A stretch of DNA of 64,000 nucleotides, from contig JAZUBA010000051.1 of assembly GCA_045638265.1 (NCBI GenBank), positions 1 through 64,000 on the forward strand. The letters run 5' to 3'. The position numbers were made by a program, and so were the translations under genes. This stretch comes from RGIG4140 sp045638265. Lineage in GTDB: Bacteria > Pseudomonadota > Alphaproteobacteria > CAAHEQ01 > UBA3637. The notes beneath the pieces are model-generated. The model was not told the DNA's origin, searched no databases, and saw nothing but the letters and a program-made list of their open reading frames with translations. Of the stretch, positions 41,504-50,772 are shown piece by piece (the first letter of the stretch is position 1; each line of letters opens with the position of its first letter).

Positions 41504-41812
41504 TTAATTATCCTTTTTTTCTTCTTTTGTTAATTGTTTGGGTGGAACGGGATCATATCCATAACTACCCCACGGATGACACCGCAAAATTCGTTTGAGC
41601 GTGAGAATAGCACCTTTTTTTATTCCATGCAACAAAAAAGCTTCTTTGGCATAAGCAGAGCAGGTTGGTGTAAAGCGACAACTTGGTGTTTTGAGCGGAG
41701 ATAATACTTTTTGATAAATCCATATTAGAGATAAACATATCAATAATATGGATTTTTTTATGCTTGTTTTTAAAATATTTATTGCTTTTTGAAAAAAAAA
41801 CGACATAGGCAA
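41504..41812 (-). CDS. yidD: membrane protein insertion efficiency factor YidD
   Basis: 102 aa. It contains the family core IYQKVLSPLKTPSCRFTPTCSAYA and LRCHPWGSYGYDPVP. YidD is a small membrane-associated protein that assists YidC-dependent insertion. The N-terminus is about 30 residues longer than usual and includes a hydrophobic stretch; an internal start is possible. It lies between rnpA and yidC, spaced 4 bases and 1 base. Confidence 0.95.
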   Translation of the reverse strand: MPMSFFFQKAINILKTSIKKSILLICLSLIWIYQKVLSPLKTPSCRFTPTCSAYAKEAFLLHGIKKGAILTLKRILRCHPWGSYGYDPVPPKQLTKEEKKDN

Positions 41813-41816
41813 TCCG

Positions 41817-42278
41817 TTAAATAAATGAATTCGTTGTTGCTAATTCATTGTTTAGTGTTTGAATTGCTTCTGTTTCATTGTCGATTTCGTCATTTGTTGT
41901 ATCCGATTCGGACGCTGTTTCGGGTTTGAGTGATTTTTTAAATTGACGCAATACGTAAAGCATATCTTGCTTTAATAAATCCATTTCTCTGGTTTCTGTA
42001 GCAGAGCGACCGATAAAAACATAATCATATCCGATAGGGGCTTTTGGTACAAATGTCAGACGAACAGCCTCACGCAAACGACGTCTGATTTTATTGCGAA
42101 TAACGGCACATCCTAGTTTTTTTGTTGTTGTAAAACCAACACGAACCGTTTCTTTTTCATTAGGAATAACTTGCAGAATAACACCAGAGGCAACAAATTT
42201 TCGTCCATTATGGGTTGCTCTCATAAAAGTTTTGCGTTTTAAAATTCTTTCCGGTAATGAAAAATTGTGTTGTGTCAT
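41817..42278 (-). CDS. rnpA: ribonuclease P protein component
   Basis: 153 aa. It is the protein cofactor of RNase P, which matures the 5' end of tRNAs. The signature RNKIRRRLREAVR (near residue 62) and the preceding VGFTTTKKLG are present. The body of about 120 residues is normal; the last 35 residues are an extra acidic/polar tail (SESDTTNDEIDNETEA). It follows rpmH and precedes yidD by 4 bases. Confidence 0.95.
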   Translation of the reverse strand: MTQHNFSLPERILKRKTFMRATHNGRKFVASGVILQVIPNEKETVRVGFTTTKKLGCAVIRNKIRRRLREAVRLTFVPKAPIGYDYVFIGRSATETREMDLLKQDMLYVLRQFKKSLKPETASESDTTNDEIDNETEAIQTLNNELATTNSFI

Positions 42279-42305
42279 AACGGTTATTTTGTCTGCTTTA
42301 TATTA

Positions 42306-42335
42306 AAAAAGAACGCAATGATGTCGCGTTCTTTT
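42306..42335 (-). terminator. hairpin between rpmH and rnpA
   Basis: AAAAGAACGC and GCGTTCTTTT arms around 9 bases, with T runs on both sides. It lies between the rpmH stop and rnpA start, so it would act as a partial terminator that sets the ratio of rpmH to the downstream genes. Confidence 0.75.
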
Positions 42336-42366
42336 ATTCTATCTTAAACGTCTTAATACTTTCAAA

Positions 42367-42501
42367 TTAAGCACTTAAAACTTTACGACCTTTACGGCGA
42401 CGTGCGTTTAAAACTTTACGACCACCGACAGTTGCCATTCTGGCACGAAAACCATGACGGCGTGTGCGAACGAGTTTGCTTGGTTGATATGTGCGTTTCA
42501 T
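42367..42501 (-). CDS. rpmH: 50S ribosomal protein L34
   Basis: 44 aa, exactly the family length: MKRTYQPSKLVRTRRHGF at the start and the basic KVLNARRRKGRKVLSA end. It is a component of the large ribosomal subunit. It is the first gene of the leftward cluster rpmH–rnpA–yidD–yidC–engB–mnmE. Confidence 0.98.
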   Translation of the reverse strand: MKRTYQPSKLVRTRRHGFRARMATVGGRKVLNARRRKGRKVLSA

Positions 42502-42732
42502 AATACTTCTCCATAAAAATACAATTAAAAAATGAAAGATGATAAGCTTATACCTAAAAATTTTTAAAAAGTCAAGTACTTTTTTTAAAAATGTTATGAT
42601 TAATCTTTTAGCATGTTTGTTTATTGGTATGTGATATCATTTTGTAGATGATAGATTGTTTTATTTGAATATAAATTTTTATTATTAATCCAATTTTCAA
42701 GATATTTTAATCAATAAGGTGTTTAAGATAAA

Positions 42733-42766
42733 AAAATACGCCTGATATGTATCAGACGTATTTTAT
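42733..42766 (-). terminator. terminator of the secretin-like operon
   Basis: AAAATACG-CTGATA and TATCAG-CGTATTTT arms (one C/A mismatch) around TG, 9 bases after 42775. Confidence 0.83.
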
Positions 42767-42774
42767 TAGTATCC

Positions 42775-43554
42775 TTATTTCATGGCCGGAATTTTGATTT
42801 CAACAAAGTGTCCGGCAGGAATGCGTTGTTTTGCATATTGCGGATTAACCATTTGAATTGAATAATTTTGCATACCGGTTAATTCGGCTGCTTTTTTGAA
42901 AAACTTTTCGGCTGTTTCATCATATCGACTGGTATTCATGATGTATAAAAGACAAGCTTGTCCCCTATCGGTACGACCACATAATGGCATACGATTGGTA
43001 ATATCTTTATTACGAATGACTAATTTTTCAAATCCGCTACATTGTGTTTTAGGTTGTGAGCTACTACCTCCCCCCATCATTAAGCCTAATAAAAGTCCTA
43101 ACATTACTGCACCACCTAATGCAATAGCAATACCTTTCATTGTTGTTAAAAAAGGCGGGATGTTATTTGCATTGGCTTGTTGTGCGTTTATTATTTGATG
43201 AACAGGTTGAGATGCATGATGGCTGTGCATAGATTGTTGTGCTTGTTCATTTTGATATGGAACTTGTCCGCTTTGATGAGATTGAACACCTGCTGGACGA
43301 GGAGTTTGTCTCATTGGTTGACGTGGCACTTGTCCTTGACGAGAAGTTTGTCCCATTGGTTGATGTGGTGCTTGTCCTTGACGTGGAGCTTGCCCCATCG
43401 GTTGACGGGGTGCTTGTCCTTGACGAGGAACTTGTCCCATCGGTTGACGAGGTGCTTGTCCATGACGAGGTGGAATACCTGTCGGACGCGGTGCTTGATT
43501 GGAATTAAACTGTTGCGATCCATTTCCTGATGGATTTTGATTAGATTGATTCAT
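42775..43554 (-). CDS. Pro/Gln-rich repeat membrane protein, partner of secretin-like protein
   Basis: 259 aa. Residues 15–100 consist of about seven tandem 12-residue units of the type RQPMGQ(A/V)PRQGQ, varying at a few positions; the 36-bp DNA units lie at about 43290–43500. One membrane helix (about 138–160, ALGGAVMLGLLLGLMMGG) follows, and then a periplasmic domain of about 95 residues with three Cys, ending VEIKIPAMK. The topology is therefore a cytoplasmic repeat arm and a periplasmic head. It starts 3 bases after 43558–44739, so the pair is co-expressed. Bitopic proteins of this form link cytoplasmic and outer-membrane parts of pilus and secretion machines; that role is inferred. Confidence 0.65.
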   Translation of the reverse strand: MNQSNQNPSGNGSQQFNSNQAPRPTGIPPRHGQAPRQPMGQVPRQGQAPRQPMGQAPRQGQAPHQPMGQTSRQGQVPRQPMRQTPRPAGVQSHQSGQVPYQNEQAQQSMHSHHASQPVHQIINAQQANANNIPPFLTTMKGIAIALGGAVMLGLLLGLMMGGGSSSQPKTQCSGFEKLVIRNKDITNRMPLCGRTDRGQACLLYIMNTSRYDETAEKFFKKAAELTGMQNYSIQMVNPQYAKQRIPAGHFVEIKIPAMK

Positions 43555-43557
43555 TGA

Positions 43558-44739
43558 TTATTTCCCCCCGATTAAACGAATCAGCTTTAATTTCATAACC
43601 ACTAATAATTCTGAACCGAAGCCCATTTGATCCGGAATACCGATAACGGCTAATTCATCATCAATGGCTGTATTGACACGGAATGTTGATAATTCACCAT
43701 TAGCCGAATCAATGGTAACTTGTGTGTTGATTGTATCATCATCTCTTAAATATGGGTACAATAAAACGGCTAATTGATTTTGCATATAAGGACCTTTGGC
43801 ACAACGACCAATATCAAATCTCATTTTCCAACCGTTTGGAACAACGGCAGTTCCTTCACTGATTAATGTTGGTTGATAATATTGACTGATTGTGTTTAAC
43901 AATGCTTTTGAATTTTTTTGGTGCCCCATAGCAATTAATTTGCCCATTAAACCGCTTGTAGATGAATGAACTTTATCAACGCCGAATGATTGAATAATTT
44001 GTCCCCAATCACCACCGTTAGCAATAGATGCAATGGAGTAAATTTGTGTGTCAGAAACAAGCATGCGTCCGTCTTTAACAATTTTTTCTATCAATTCTTT
44101 AACACGAATTTCTTCCTGACGTGTTAATGTGAGTGATAATACACTGGCGCCCCAGTTTGGATTAACATTTTCAATACCAGCCCCGCGTAAGGCATCTAAA
44201 ATACCTAATATTAAAGTACGATTATTTGGTAATTTTAATTCAAAATTTCCCCGTCTTGACAGATTTAAACGTTTTTTACTGTCATCATATTTGTAATAGG
44301 TGTCACCTGCTTTTGTTAATTCATCAACAACAACGGATAGTTCGCCATAAACGTCTTTTGCGTTAAATGTAACATACGATTCGTCGTCGGTAAAGACTTC
44401 AATTTTAGCTTCTTCAAGCAATTTTTGAAGAGCAATATCCAATGCCATATTATCAAATGTATAACCATTGACTTCATAACGAGGTAATTCATCAATTTTA
44501 TCAATATACGTTAATTGAAAATCATCTTTTTCATATTTAACAGAGGTAATAATCCGTTGATCTGACAAATCATCCGTTTGGCAACGATAAGGTGTTTCTA
44601 TGTTTAACAATGTAACCGACTGATTTGGTTCGGGTACTGCTTGATAGAACGGATAATAATTGTAAAATTGTGCGTTTGCAACACTTGTAGCCAATACAAC
44701 GGGTAATGCAAATGTAAAAAGATGTTTCAACTGTATCAT
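43558..44739 (-). CDS. short secretin-like protein
   Basis: 393 aa. A signal peptide ends at VANAQ|F (about residue 24). Residues 85–150 look like a secretin N0/STN domain (TFDNMALDIALQKLLEEA, FTDDESYVTFNAKDVYG…L). Residues 165–220 look like an N1/KH-type domain (LILGILDALRGAGIE…LTLTRQEEIRVKELIEKI). The C-terminal half has beta-rich segments such as INTQVTIDSANGELSTFRV and LAVIGI, as at the start of a secretin barrel, but it is shorter than complete secretins (usually above 500 aa). It may be a reduced PilN-type type IVb pilus secretin, or only a periplasmic ring protein. It is in an operon with 42775–43554, with the two acidic proteins upstream in the same direction. Confidence 0.6.
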   Translation of the reverse strand: MIQLKHLFTFALPVVLATSVANAQFYNYYPFYQAVPEPNQSVTLLNIETPYRCQTDDLSDQRIITSVKYEKDDFQLTYIDKIDELPRYEVNGYTFDNMALDIALQKLLEEAKIEVFTDDESYVTFNAKDVYGELSVVVDELTKAGDTYYKYDDSKKRLNLSRRGNFELKLPNNRTLILGILDALRGAGIENVNPNWGASVLSLTLTRQEEIRVKELIEKIVKDGRMLVSDTQIYSIASIANGGDWGQIIQSFGVDKVHSSTSGLMGKLIAMGHQKNSKALLNTISQYYQPTLISEGTAVVPNGWKMRFDIGRCAKGPYMQNQLAVLLYPYLRDDDTINTQVTIDSANGELSTFRVNTAIDDELAVIGIPDQMGFGSELLVVMKLKLIRLIGGK

Positions 44740-44851
44740 AATTTGTATCCTCTTTTTGTTAAATTGTTTTATGTTAATAAAACCTTCTATATATTGTCAT
44801 ACATCATTTTTAAGTGATTGTGAAGTCTTTTTTTATTTTTTTGTCCTTTTT

Positions 44852-46090
44852 TTATGAATCATAAGGATCATCAATCATCTCAAAACCATCCGGAGCCGGT
44901 CCAAGATATTCCCTACGACTACTTGTATCTACCATACCTAACAGACGGCGAGCTTCATCTACGTCCATTTCGTCGGCAATTAATGAAGTTACGTCTGATG
45001 GAGAGTTTGCATAAGCAACTTCTAAATCTTTTTCTAACACAATTAAGCTATTTTTTAAAACATTTAAGCCGTCTTGTCTCACTTCTTCTAAAGCAGGATA
45101 ATAGGTAGGTGATGATAAAACTTCTTGAATGTCTTTTTTTGCTTGTTCCATAGCATCAATTAAAAAGCCGTAATATTTATATTTGTAAATTTCAATATTG
45201 CCTAACGAAATACAACGAGCATCAATCCATGTATGAACGATATTGACAAAATCTAATTGTCTAAATGCACGCATAGCCATGAAATGTTCTTTTGTTTCAG
45301 GATGTTGTGGTTCCATAATTGGTAGTGGTTCTGCGTATTGAGATGTATTTTCATCGTAATAGGTGTCGGACTGATTGGAAAATTCAGGATGTACATCTCC
45401 GCCTTCACCATAGTACGATTGAGCAGAGCCGTCATCAATATAGGAAGAAACGTCTTCATCATAATCATAATTATTATATTGGTCGTAATTTTCATCAGAG
45501 GATGATGTATTCTCGCTCATTTCACCATTATCATAAGCATATCCGTCATTAGGATTATAATAGTCTTGTGTCGGAATTTCCGGATTTTGTGGCAAATCAG
45601 GAACAATGTCATAATCTGGTAAATCAGCATTTTGAGGTATTTCATCTATATCTAATGCCTGAGGTTCATCAAAGTCATCTGATTGAGGTTCTTGCTGCAT
45701 CGTTTCAGGAGATGTATCATATTGTTCCATTAATGATTGTTGACGTATTTTTTCCTGTAACTGGTTGATAATATCCAATCCTGCTTGACCAAAAAAGTTT
45801 AACCAATATTCAAGTGTAGGTATCCGTTCGGATATATCAGAAACATTAAGAGGTTCTGTTTGTGCTAAATATTCCTGAACTTCACCCCATGAGAGTGTTG
45901 CACCGTAATAATGATAAGCGTGATCCAACCGCTCCTTCAATTCCGGTGTTAAATTGGGAAGAGCATCATAAATAGATGAAATCCAATTTTCACCTAATTC
46001 TTCTGATGCAACAGTTGCAAATGAGGTAAGAGATTCTTGTTCGCCAGTATAGGCATTAAGTGCTTGAATGAGTTTTGCTGTATCTGTCAT
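44852..46090 (-). CDS. acidic protein of unknown function
   Basis: 412 aa from the ATG at 46090 (GAGGA upstream; a longer frame would overlap the previous gene). Residues 1–125 are helical. Residues 130–280 are low-complexity, very rich in Asp, Glu, Tyr, Asn and Pro. Residues 290–390 form a second helical domain (FMAMRAFRQLDFVNIVHTWIDA; LLGMVDTSSRREYLG). No signal or membrane helix. It lies 10 bases after 46101–48584. The helix–acidic linker–helix layout is shared with that neighbour, so the two may form a cytoplasmic scaffold for the secretin-associated machine; this is inference. Confidence 0.58.
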   Translation of the reverse strand: MTDTAKLIQALNAYTGEQESLTSFATVASEELGENWISSIYDALPNLTPELKERLDHAYHYYGATLSWGEVQEYLAQTEPLNVSDISERIPTLEYWLNFFGQAGLDIINQLQEKIRQQSLMEQYDTSPETMQQEPQSDDFDEPQALDIDEIPQNADLPDYDIVPDLPQNPEIPTQDYYNPNDGYAYDNGEMSENTSSSDENYDQYNNYDYDEDVSSYIDDGSAQSYYGEGGDVHPEFSNQSDTYYDENTSQYAEPLPIMEPQHPETKEHFMAMRAFRQLDFVNIVHTWIDARCISLGNIEIYKYKYYGFLIDAMEQAKKDIQEVLSSPTYYPALEEVRQDGLNVLKNSLIVLEKDLEVAYANSPSDVTSLIADEMDVDEARRLLGMVDTSSRREYLGPAPDGFEMIDDPYDS

Positions 46091-46100
46091 TTTGTCCTCT

Positions 46101-48584
46101 TTATTCATCTGTATCAGCAGTTGTAGTTGGTTTAATTGGGGCAAATGGTGCTTTTGATGGTGTTGGCATTGGTTTTATACCGGCAGGTGGTTGCATTTTG
46201 AAAGATGGAACACCTGTTGGCATTTTAGGCATATTACCTTTAGGAGGTAATGGAGCCGATTTAAAAAGAGGTTTGGCCGAAGGCATTTGTGGCATACTGA
46301 ACGACGGTGGTGTTGTTGGTATTGGCATCGGCATTGCAATAGGTGTCGGAATAGGATGGTTTTCTATTGGTGAAATATTTTGTTCTTCATTATCGTAAAA
46401 TTCTTCTTCTGTTTCTTCAATTATAGGTAAATCATCACCAAACAAGACTTCGTCCATTGTTGGTTCTTCATCAAAGTCGTTAATAACGGAAAGTTGGTCA
46501 TCGGCAACCGGTTCTTCATCAAAGTCGTTAATGACAGAAAGTTGATCATCGGCAACCGGTTCTTCGTCAAAGTCGTTGATGACAGAAAGTTGATCGTCGG
46601 CAATTGGTTCTTCATCAAAGTCGTTAATGACAGAAAGTTGATCATCGGCAACCGGTTCTTCATCAAAGTCGTTAATGACAGAAAGCTGATCATCGGCAAC
46701 TGGTTCTTCGTCAAAGTCGTTGATGACAGAAAGTTGATCATCAGCAATCGGTTCTTCATCAAAGTCGTTAATGACAGAAAGTTGATCGTCGGCAATTGGT
46801 TCTTCGTCAAAGTCGTTGATGACAGAAAGTTGATCGTCGGCAATTGGTTCTTCATCAAAGTCGTTAATGACAGAAAGTTGATCATCGGCAATCGGTTCTT
46901 CTTCTGTTGGCATGTCGTCAGGAAGAGCTTCAAATGTAACAGCCGGTTCTTCTTCTGTTGGCATATCGTCAGGAAGTGACTCAAATGTAACAGCTGGTTC
47001 TTCTTCTGTTGGCATGTCGTCAGGACGAGCTTCAAATGTAACAGCCGGTTCTTCTTCTGTTGGCATGTCGTCAGGAAGTGTTTCAAAGGCAACAGCCGGT
47101 TCTTCTTCTGTTGGCATGTCGTCAGGAAGAGCTTCAAATGTAACAGCTGGTTCTTCTGTCGGCATATCGTCAGGAAGTGCTTCAAATGTAACAGCCGGTT
47201 CTTCTTCTGTTGGCATGTCGTCAGGAAGAGCTTCAAATGTAACAGCCGGTTCTTCTTCTGTTGGCATGTCGTCAGGAAGTTGTTCAAATGTAACGGCTGG
47301 TTCTTCTTTTGGCATGTCGTCAGGAAGTTGTTCAAATGTAACGGCTGGTTCTTCTTCTGTTGGCATATCGTCAGGAAGTGTTTCAAATGTAACAGCTGGT
47401 TCTTCTTCTGTCGGCATGTCGTCAGGAAGTGTTTCAAAGGCAACAGCCTGTTCTTCTTCTGTTGGTATATCGTCAGGAAGTGCTTCAAATGTAACAGCCG
47501 GTTCTTCATCTGTCGGCATATCGTCAGGAAGTGTTTCAAAGGCAACAACTTGTTGTTCGGGTAACGTTTGTTCAGGAATTGAAGTTGTATCTGTTTGGGT
47601 TACAGCAACTGTTGGAACTGTAACCACTTGAACTTTTGCTTCAGCAATTTTATCAACAACAGATGTCATTAACCGTTCAACTGTACTGTTTTGAGCTTGC
47701 ATCATTGAAGCAATTAAATTTTCCTGAGAAGCTTGCCATTTTGCAAAATCATCGGCAGAAAGAGTTGGAACAGGGGAAACGGATTGCCCGTTTTCGGGCA
47801 TAACAACTGGTTGAGCTTGAACTTTTGCTTCGACAATTTTGTCAACAACAGATGTCATTAAACGTTCAACAGTATTATTTTGAGCTTGCATCATTGAAGC
47901 AATTAAATTTTCCTGAGAAGCTTGCCATTTTGCAAAATCATCCGCAGAAAGAGTTGGAACAGGGGAAACGGATTCTCCGTTTTCAGTAACAACAGTAGGT
48001 TGAGTAATACGCTCGGATATATGTTGCATATGGGATTGCATTTCTTTCAAAGTTTGTTGCATCATTTCCGTTTGTTGACGACTGTTTTCCTGCAAAACCG
48101 TTAATGCTTGTAATAATACTTCATATTGTTTGTTATCAGTTTGCGGAATAACAATTGGGGCTGAATCGCTACCGCTGGAAACAACAGAATTGTATGGAAC
48201 AAATGGCATATCTTCATCGGGTGAAGGTAAATAACCGCTTTTTGATTCTGTTTTGACAGAGCTGTTGCTTTCTTCAGTGTTTTCTTCTGTTGTATCAGGT
48301 GTGTTATTTCCTTTGGCGGCGACTAAATATTCGTAATATTGACGTACAGTAGGTCCCCCGACAATATCATTCATCATCATACGCACATCATCATCGGATG
48401 CTAACAGCATTTTGTTGTATTCAGCAACAAATTCTGGCTTTAACACATAGAGTTGGCGAAACATATTAACCAACTTTTGTGCAATAAGCATTAATGTATT
48501 ATCCTGCGTTTTTTTACGATGAATAAAACTATGTAATATTTTGCCGTCTTCGTCTAATTCCGTTGCGGTATCCATTTTTGCCAA
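46101..48584 (-). CDS. 827-aa acidic protein with three families of tandem repeats
   Basis: Residues 1–95 are a helical domain (LMLIAQKLVNMFRQLYVL). Two copies of a repeat of about 65 residues follow (SVSPVPTLSADDFAKW… ERLMTSVVDKI). Then come thirteen units of 15–17 residues with the pattern LPDDMPTEEEPAVTFEA, and nine units of exactly 16 residues (IADDQLSVINDFDEEP, Ile or Val first). The C-terminal 100 residues are Pro/Met/Lys-rich (IPTTPPSFSMPQMPSAKP). It has no signal peptide. The repeats are acidic and disordered-looking; their near-identity at DNA level implies recent expansion, and the unit number may vary between strains. It is first in the leftward acidic-protein pair, 13 bases after the regulator 48598–49587. 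Confidence 0.65.
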   Translation of the reverse strand: MAKMDTATELDEDGKILHSFIHRKKTQDNTLMLIAQKLVNMFRQLYVLKPEFVAEYNKMLLASDDDVRMMMNDIVGGPTVRQYYEYLVAAKGNNTPDTTEENTEESNSSVKTESKSGYLPSPDEDMPFVPYNSVVSSGSDSAPIVIPQTDNKQYEVLLQALTVLQENSRQQTEMMQQTLKEMQSHMQHISERITQPTVVTENGESVSPVPTLSADDFAKWQASQENLIASMMQAQNNTVERLMTSVVDKIVEAKVQAQPVVMPENGQSVSPVPTLSADDFAKWQASQENLIASMMQAQNSTVERLMTSVVDKIAEAKVQVVTVPTVAVTQTDTTSIPEQTLPEQQVVAFETLPDDMPTDEEPAVTFEALPDDIPTEEEQAVAFETLPDDMPTEEEPAVTFETLPDDMPTEEEPAVTFEQLPDDMPKEEPAVTFEQLPDDMPTEEEPAVTFEALPDDMPTEEEPAVTFEALPDDMPTEEPAVTFEALPDDMPTEEEPAVAFETLPDDMPTEEEPAVTFEARPDDMPTEEEPAVTFESLPDDMPTEEEPAVTFEALPDDMPTEEEPIADDQLSVINDFDEEPIADDQLSVINDFDEEPIADDQLSVINDFDEEPIADDQLSVINDFDEEPVADDQLSVINDFDEEPVADDQLSVINDFDEEPIADDQLSVINDFDEEPVADDQLSVINDFDEEPVADDQLSVINDFDEEPTMDEVLFGDDLPIIEETEEEFYDNEEQNISPIENHPIPTPIAMPMPIPTTPPSFSMPQMPSAKPLFKSAPLPPKGNMPKMPTGVPSFKMQPPAGIKPMPTPSKAPFAPIKPTTTADTDE
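46461..46892 (-). repeat. tandem repeat, nine 48-bp units
   Basis: In-frame coding repeat giving IADDQLSVINDFDEEP units. Units differ at only a few third-codon or single positions, mainly gcaac/gcaat. Confidence 0.92.
46893..47541 (-). repeat. tandem repeat, thirteen units of 45–51 bp
   Basis: In-frame coding repeat giving LPDDMPTEEEPAVTFEA-type units. Two units lack one Thr or Glu codon, which gives the length variation. Confidence 0.88.
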
Positions 48585-48597
48585 CCCCTTATATTAT

Positions 48598-49587
48598 TTA
48601 AGCAAACACAATCATAACAACACGATGTAATTTTTCAAATTCTTTTTTATGTAGCGTAAATGTTTCTGCCCGAATCGGACTTAATACAGAAATTTGTTCC
48701 GTTGTATCGTCTAAAACAGATACTGGTAAAAATTCGTCTTCTGATGTTTGCAGTAAAGCAATATCGCCTTTTTTAGGAGCAGAGCAGGGAGAAACAACTA
48801 AGACAGAATCAAGCGGAATAATCGGTCCTAATGCTTGAACTTTCATCCGAACGGCATACATTTGTGTATCAAATGACATGTTTGACGGACATAAAACAGA
48901 ACCGATGGATTGCTCTTTGTCAATTTTGATAGCTCCGTTATCCCGTGGAAAGCCATAAATAGGAACAGTAACTTCTTGCGAATCGGCTGCTCGAATCATA
49001 AAACGACTGACCGGTAAATCATTATATCCGCCTTTGCTGGTAAAAATACCACTTTTACCTTCACTTTGTTTTAATTCGTCCAAGGCTCCGGACATATCTA
49101 ATTCATAAATTTTAATTTGCAAGTCTTCAGGTGAAAAACCTAAGGCGTGAGCAATGTCTTTAAACGTTTTTTCATCAACTTCCCGTTGGCCCATTTCAAT
49201 ACGGTGATAAACGGACAAGGTCATTTTTGCCCCTTTTGAAACCGTTTGTAATGTTAAGTTTTTTTGTCCGCGCAAATAACGTAAACCGGCCCCCATTGTT
49301 TTTAATCCGCTACCGGAGTTAATTTTGCGACGTCTGTCTTGTTCTCGTTTCCAAGCTTTAACAACTTCCGGCTGTGATGATTTTTCAGAAACAAACAGTG
49401 CTTCGGGAGGACAATCTAAAAATTTTGAAATTTTAATTAATTGGTCTTCATCTACACGACGATACCCTTTTTCAATTTTGCTGATAGCTGATAGACTTAA
49501 ACCCAACATATCTGCCAAGCTCTTCATTGTTTTGCCTCGTACACGGCGAAACATTCTAATCTGATTCGGGAAAATAATTTCTTCCAT
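48598..49587 (-). CDS. double helix-turn-helix (XRE) regulator with S24-like C-terminus
   Basis: 329 aa. Two Cro/CI-type helix-turn-helix domains are in tandem: residues about 8–62 (KSLADMLGLSLSAISKIEKG) and 98–155 (TLQTVSKGAKMTLSVYHRIE). The C-terminal third (about 215–329) resembles the S24/LexA-fold core (GPIIPLDSVLVVSP, then KKGDIALLQ). The nucleophile motif G(D/H)SM is absent, so it is unlikely to cleave itself. It is upstream of the acidic-protein genes, 13 bases apart, so it is probably their regulator or co-expressed with them. Two DNA-binding domains in one chain would allow binding to repeated or palindromic operators. Confidence 0.78.
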   Translation of the reverse strand: MEEIIFPNQIRMFRRVRGKTMKSLADMLGLSLSAISKIEKGYRRVDEDQLIKISKFLDCPPEALFVSEKSSQPEVVKAWKREQDRRRKINSGSGLKTMGAGLRYLRGQKNLTLQTVSKGAKMTLSVYHRIEMGQREVDEKTFKDIAHALGFSPEDLQIKIYELDMSGALDELKQSEGKSGIFTSKGGYNDLPVSRFMIRAADSQEVTVPIYGFPRDNGAIKIDKEQSIGSVLCPSNMSFDTQMYAVRMKVQALGPIIPLDSVLVVSPCSAPKKGDIALLQTSEDEFLPVSVLDDTTEQISVLSPIRAETFTLHKKEFEKLHRVVMIVFA

Positions 49588-49833
49588 GTCTAAACTCCTT
49601 TAATTAATTTATCATTTATGAATACGGATACTATACACCGCTTTTTTTATTTTGAAAATAGACAAAATGCAAAAAAAACGATTTTTTTTGAAAAAAATGA
49701 AAAAAAAGCCTCTTTTTTGACTAAACTCACTCAAATTTTTTCTCAAAAAGCATCAAATTTATCAAAAATTGCTAATTTTTTATTAACAAGTCAAGCTAAA
49801 AAGCGAATCACATTGTTTGTTTTTTGTCAAAAA

Positions 49834-50772
49834 TCATTCCGGACGTAAATTTTGATAAGGCTCATTCCAGCTTTCTATAAAATTAGTAAGAACTTCATTT
49901 TTTTGTGTTGGAAGAACAATATTAAGTGTTACCAATAAGTCACCTTTGTCCTTGACCCCTTTGCCTTTTAAACGCATTGTTTTTCGGGTGTCTGCATAGG
50001 GTGGAACATTCATTCGAACGGCTCCATAAGGTGTCGGAACAGTTATTTTGCTACCTAAAACGGCTTCTTTTAAGGAAATGGGCAGTGTAATCAAGACATC
50101 GTTACCTGAACGTGTATATTGATTGCTTTCCTGAACGGTTAATCGGATAAGTGCATCTCCTTTTTTGCCTGTTCCGATTGATTCTCCTTGTCCTTTTAGC
50201 CGTAAAGTGGAATCGGTTGTTACTCCGGCAGGAATTTTGACTTTTAAACGTTTTCCATTGGATAATGCCAATGTCGTTTCACCGCCTGTAACGGATAAAT
50301 CAAATGGTATGGTTAAGTTGTAGGAAACATCTTGTCCTTGCGGTGTTCTTGTTCGTGAAGTGTGTCCACTTCCCATACCGAATAAGTCTGAAAAATCAAA
50401 TCCGCCGAATCCGCTTTGATTACCTCCATGAAATGCTCCGCCAAACATAGAAGCCAAATCTTCGGGATTAATATTGTGTGTGGAATATCCCTGACGGCTG
50501 TACCCGTTTGAGTTGCCATACCCACCGCTATAACCTCCACCGAAAGGAGTCGGATTCCCTTCGCCGTCTATTAATCCTGAATCATATTGTTGTCGTTTTT
50601 CGGGATTAGATAATAATTCATAAGCAGATGTAACAGCTTTAAATTTATCGGCAGATTGTTTGTCAGGATTAACATCCGGATGTAATTTACGGGCTAACTT
50701 TCGATAAGCTTTTTTAATTTCATCAGCTGTTGCCGTTTTAGATACACCAAGTAATTCGTAAGGGTTAGACAT
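49834..50772 (-). CDS. DnaJ-like co-chaperone (CbpA type)
   Basis: 312 aa. The J domain (residues 1–65) has the HPD motif at 31–33 and KKAYRKLARKLHPDVNP. A Gly/Phe-rich linker with repeated GGYSGGYG-type phrases follows, then two C-terminal substrate-binding domains (VSYNLTIPFDLSVTGGETTL; ITVPTPYGAVRMNVPPYADT). There is no zinc-finger Cys cluster, which makes it a CbpA/class II J protein rather than DnaJ. It stimulates DnaK ATPase. It is a single gene, leftward. Confidence 0.92.
   Translation of the reverse strand: MSNPYELLGVSKTATADEIKKAYRKLARKLHPDVNPDKQSADKFKAVTSAYELLSNPEKRQQYDSGLIDGEGNPTPFGGGYSGGYGNSNGYSRQGYSTHNINPEDLASMFGGAFHGGNQSGFGGFDFSDLFGMGSGHTSRTRTPQGQDVSYNLTIPFDLSVTGGETTLALSNGKRLKVKIPAGVTTDSTLRLKGQGESIGTGKKGDALIRLTVQESNQYTRSGNDVLITLPISLKEAVLGSKITVPTPYGAVRMNVPPYADTRKTMRLKGKGVKDKGDLLVTLNIVLPTQKNEVLTNFIESWNEPYQNLRPE

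Noticed and set aside
46461..47541. Regularly spaced repeats as a CRISPR array
   Set aside because: There are no unique spacers; the repeats are contiguous, in frame and translated.
46421..47548. Long open frames on both strands across the repeats of the 827-aa protein
   Set aside because: Tandem repeats with units divisible by three keep all frames open; composition is odd (Leu/Lys/Asn or Ser/Gly only) and there is no ribosome-binding site.
49618..49848. 76-aa rightward frame before the DnaJ-like gene
   Set aside because: It consists of A/T runs giving Lys, Phe and Asn, and has no start signal.
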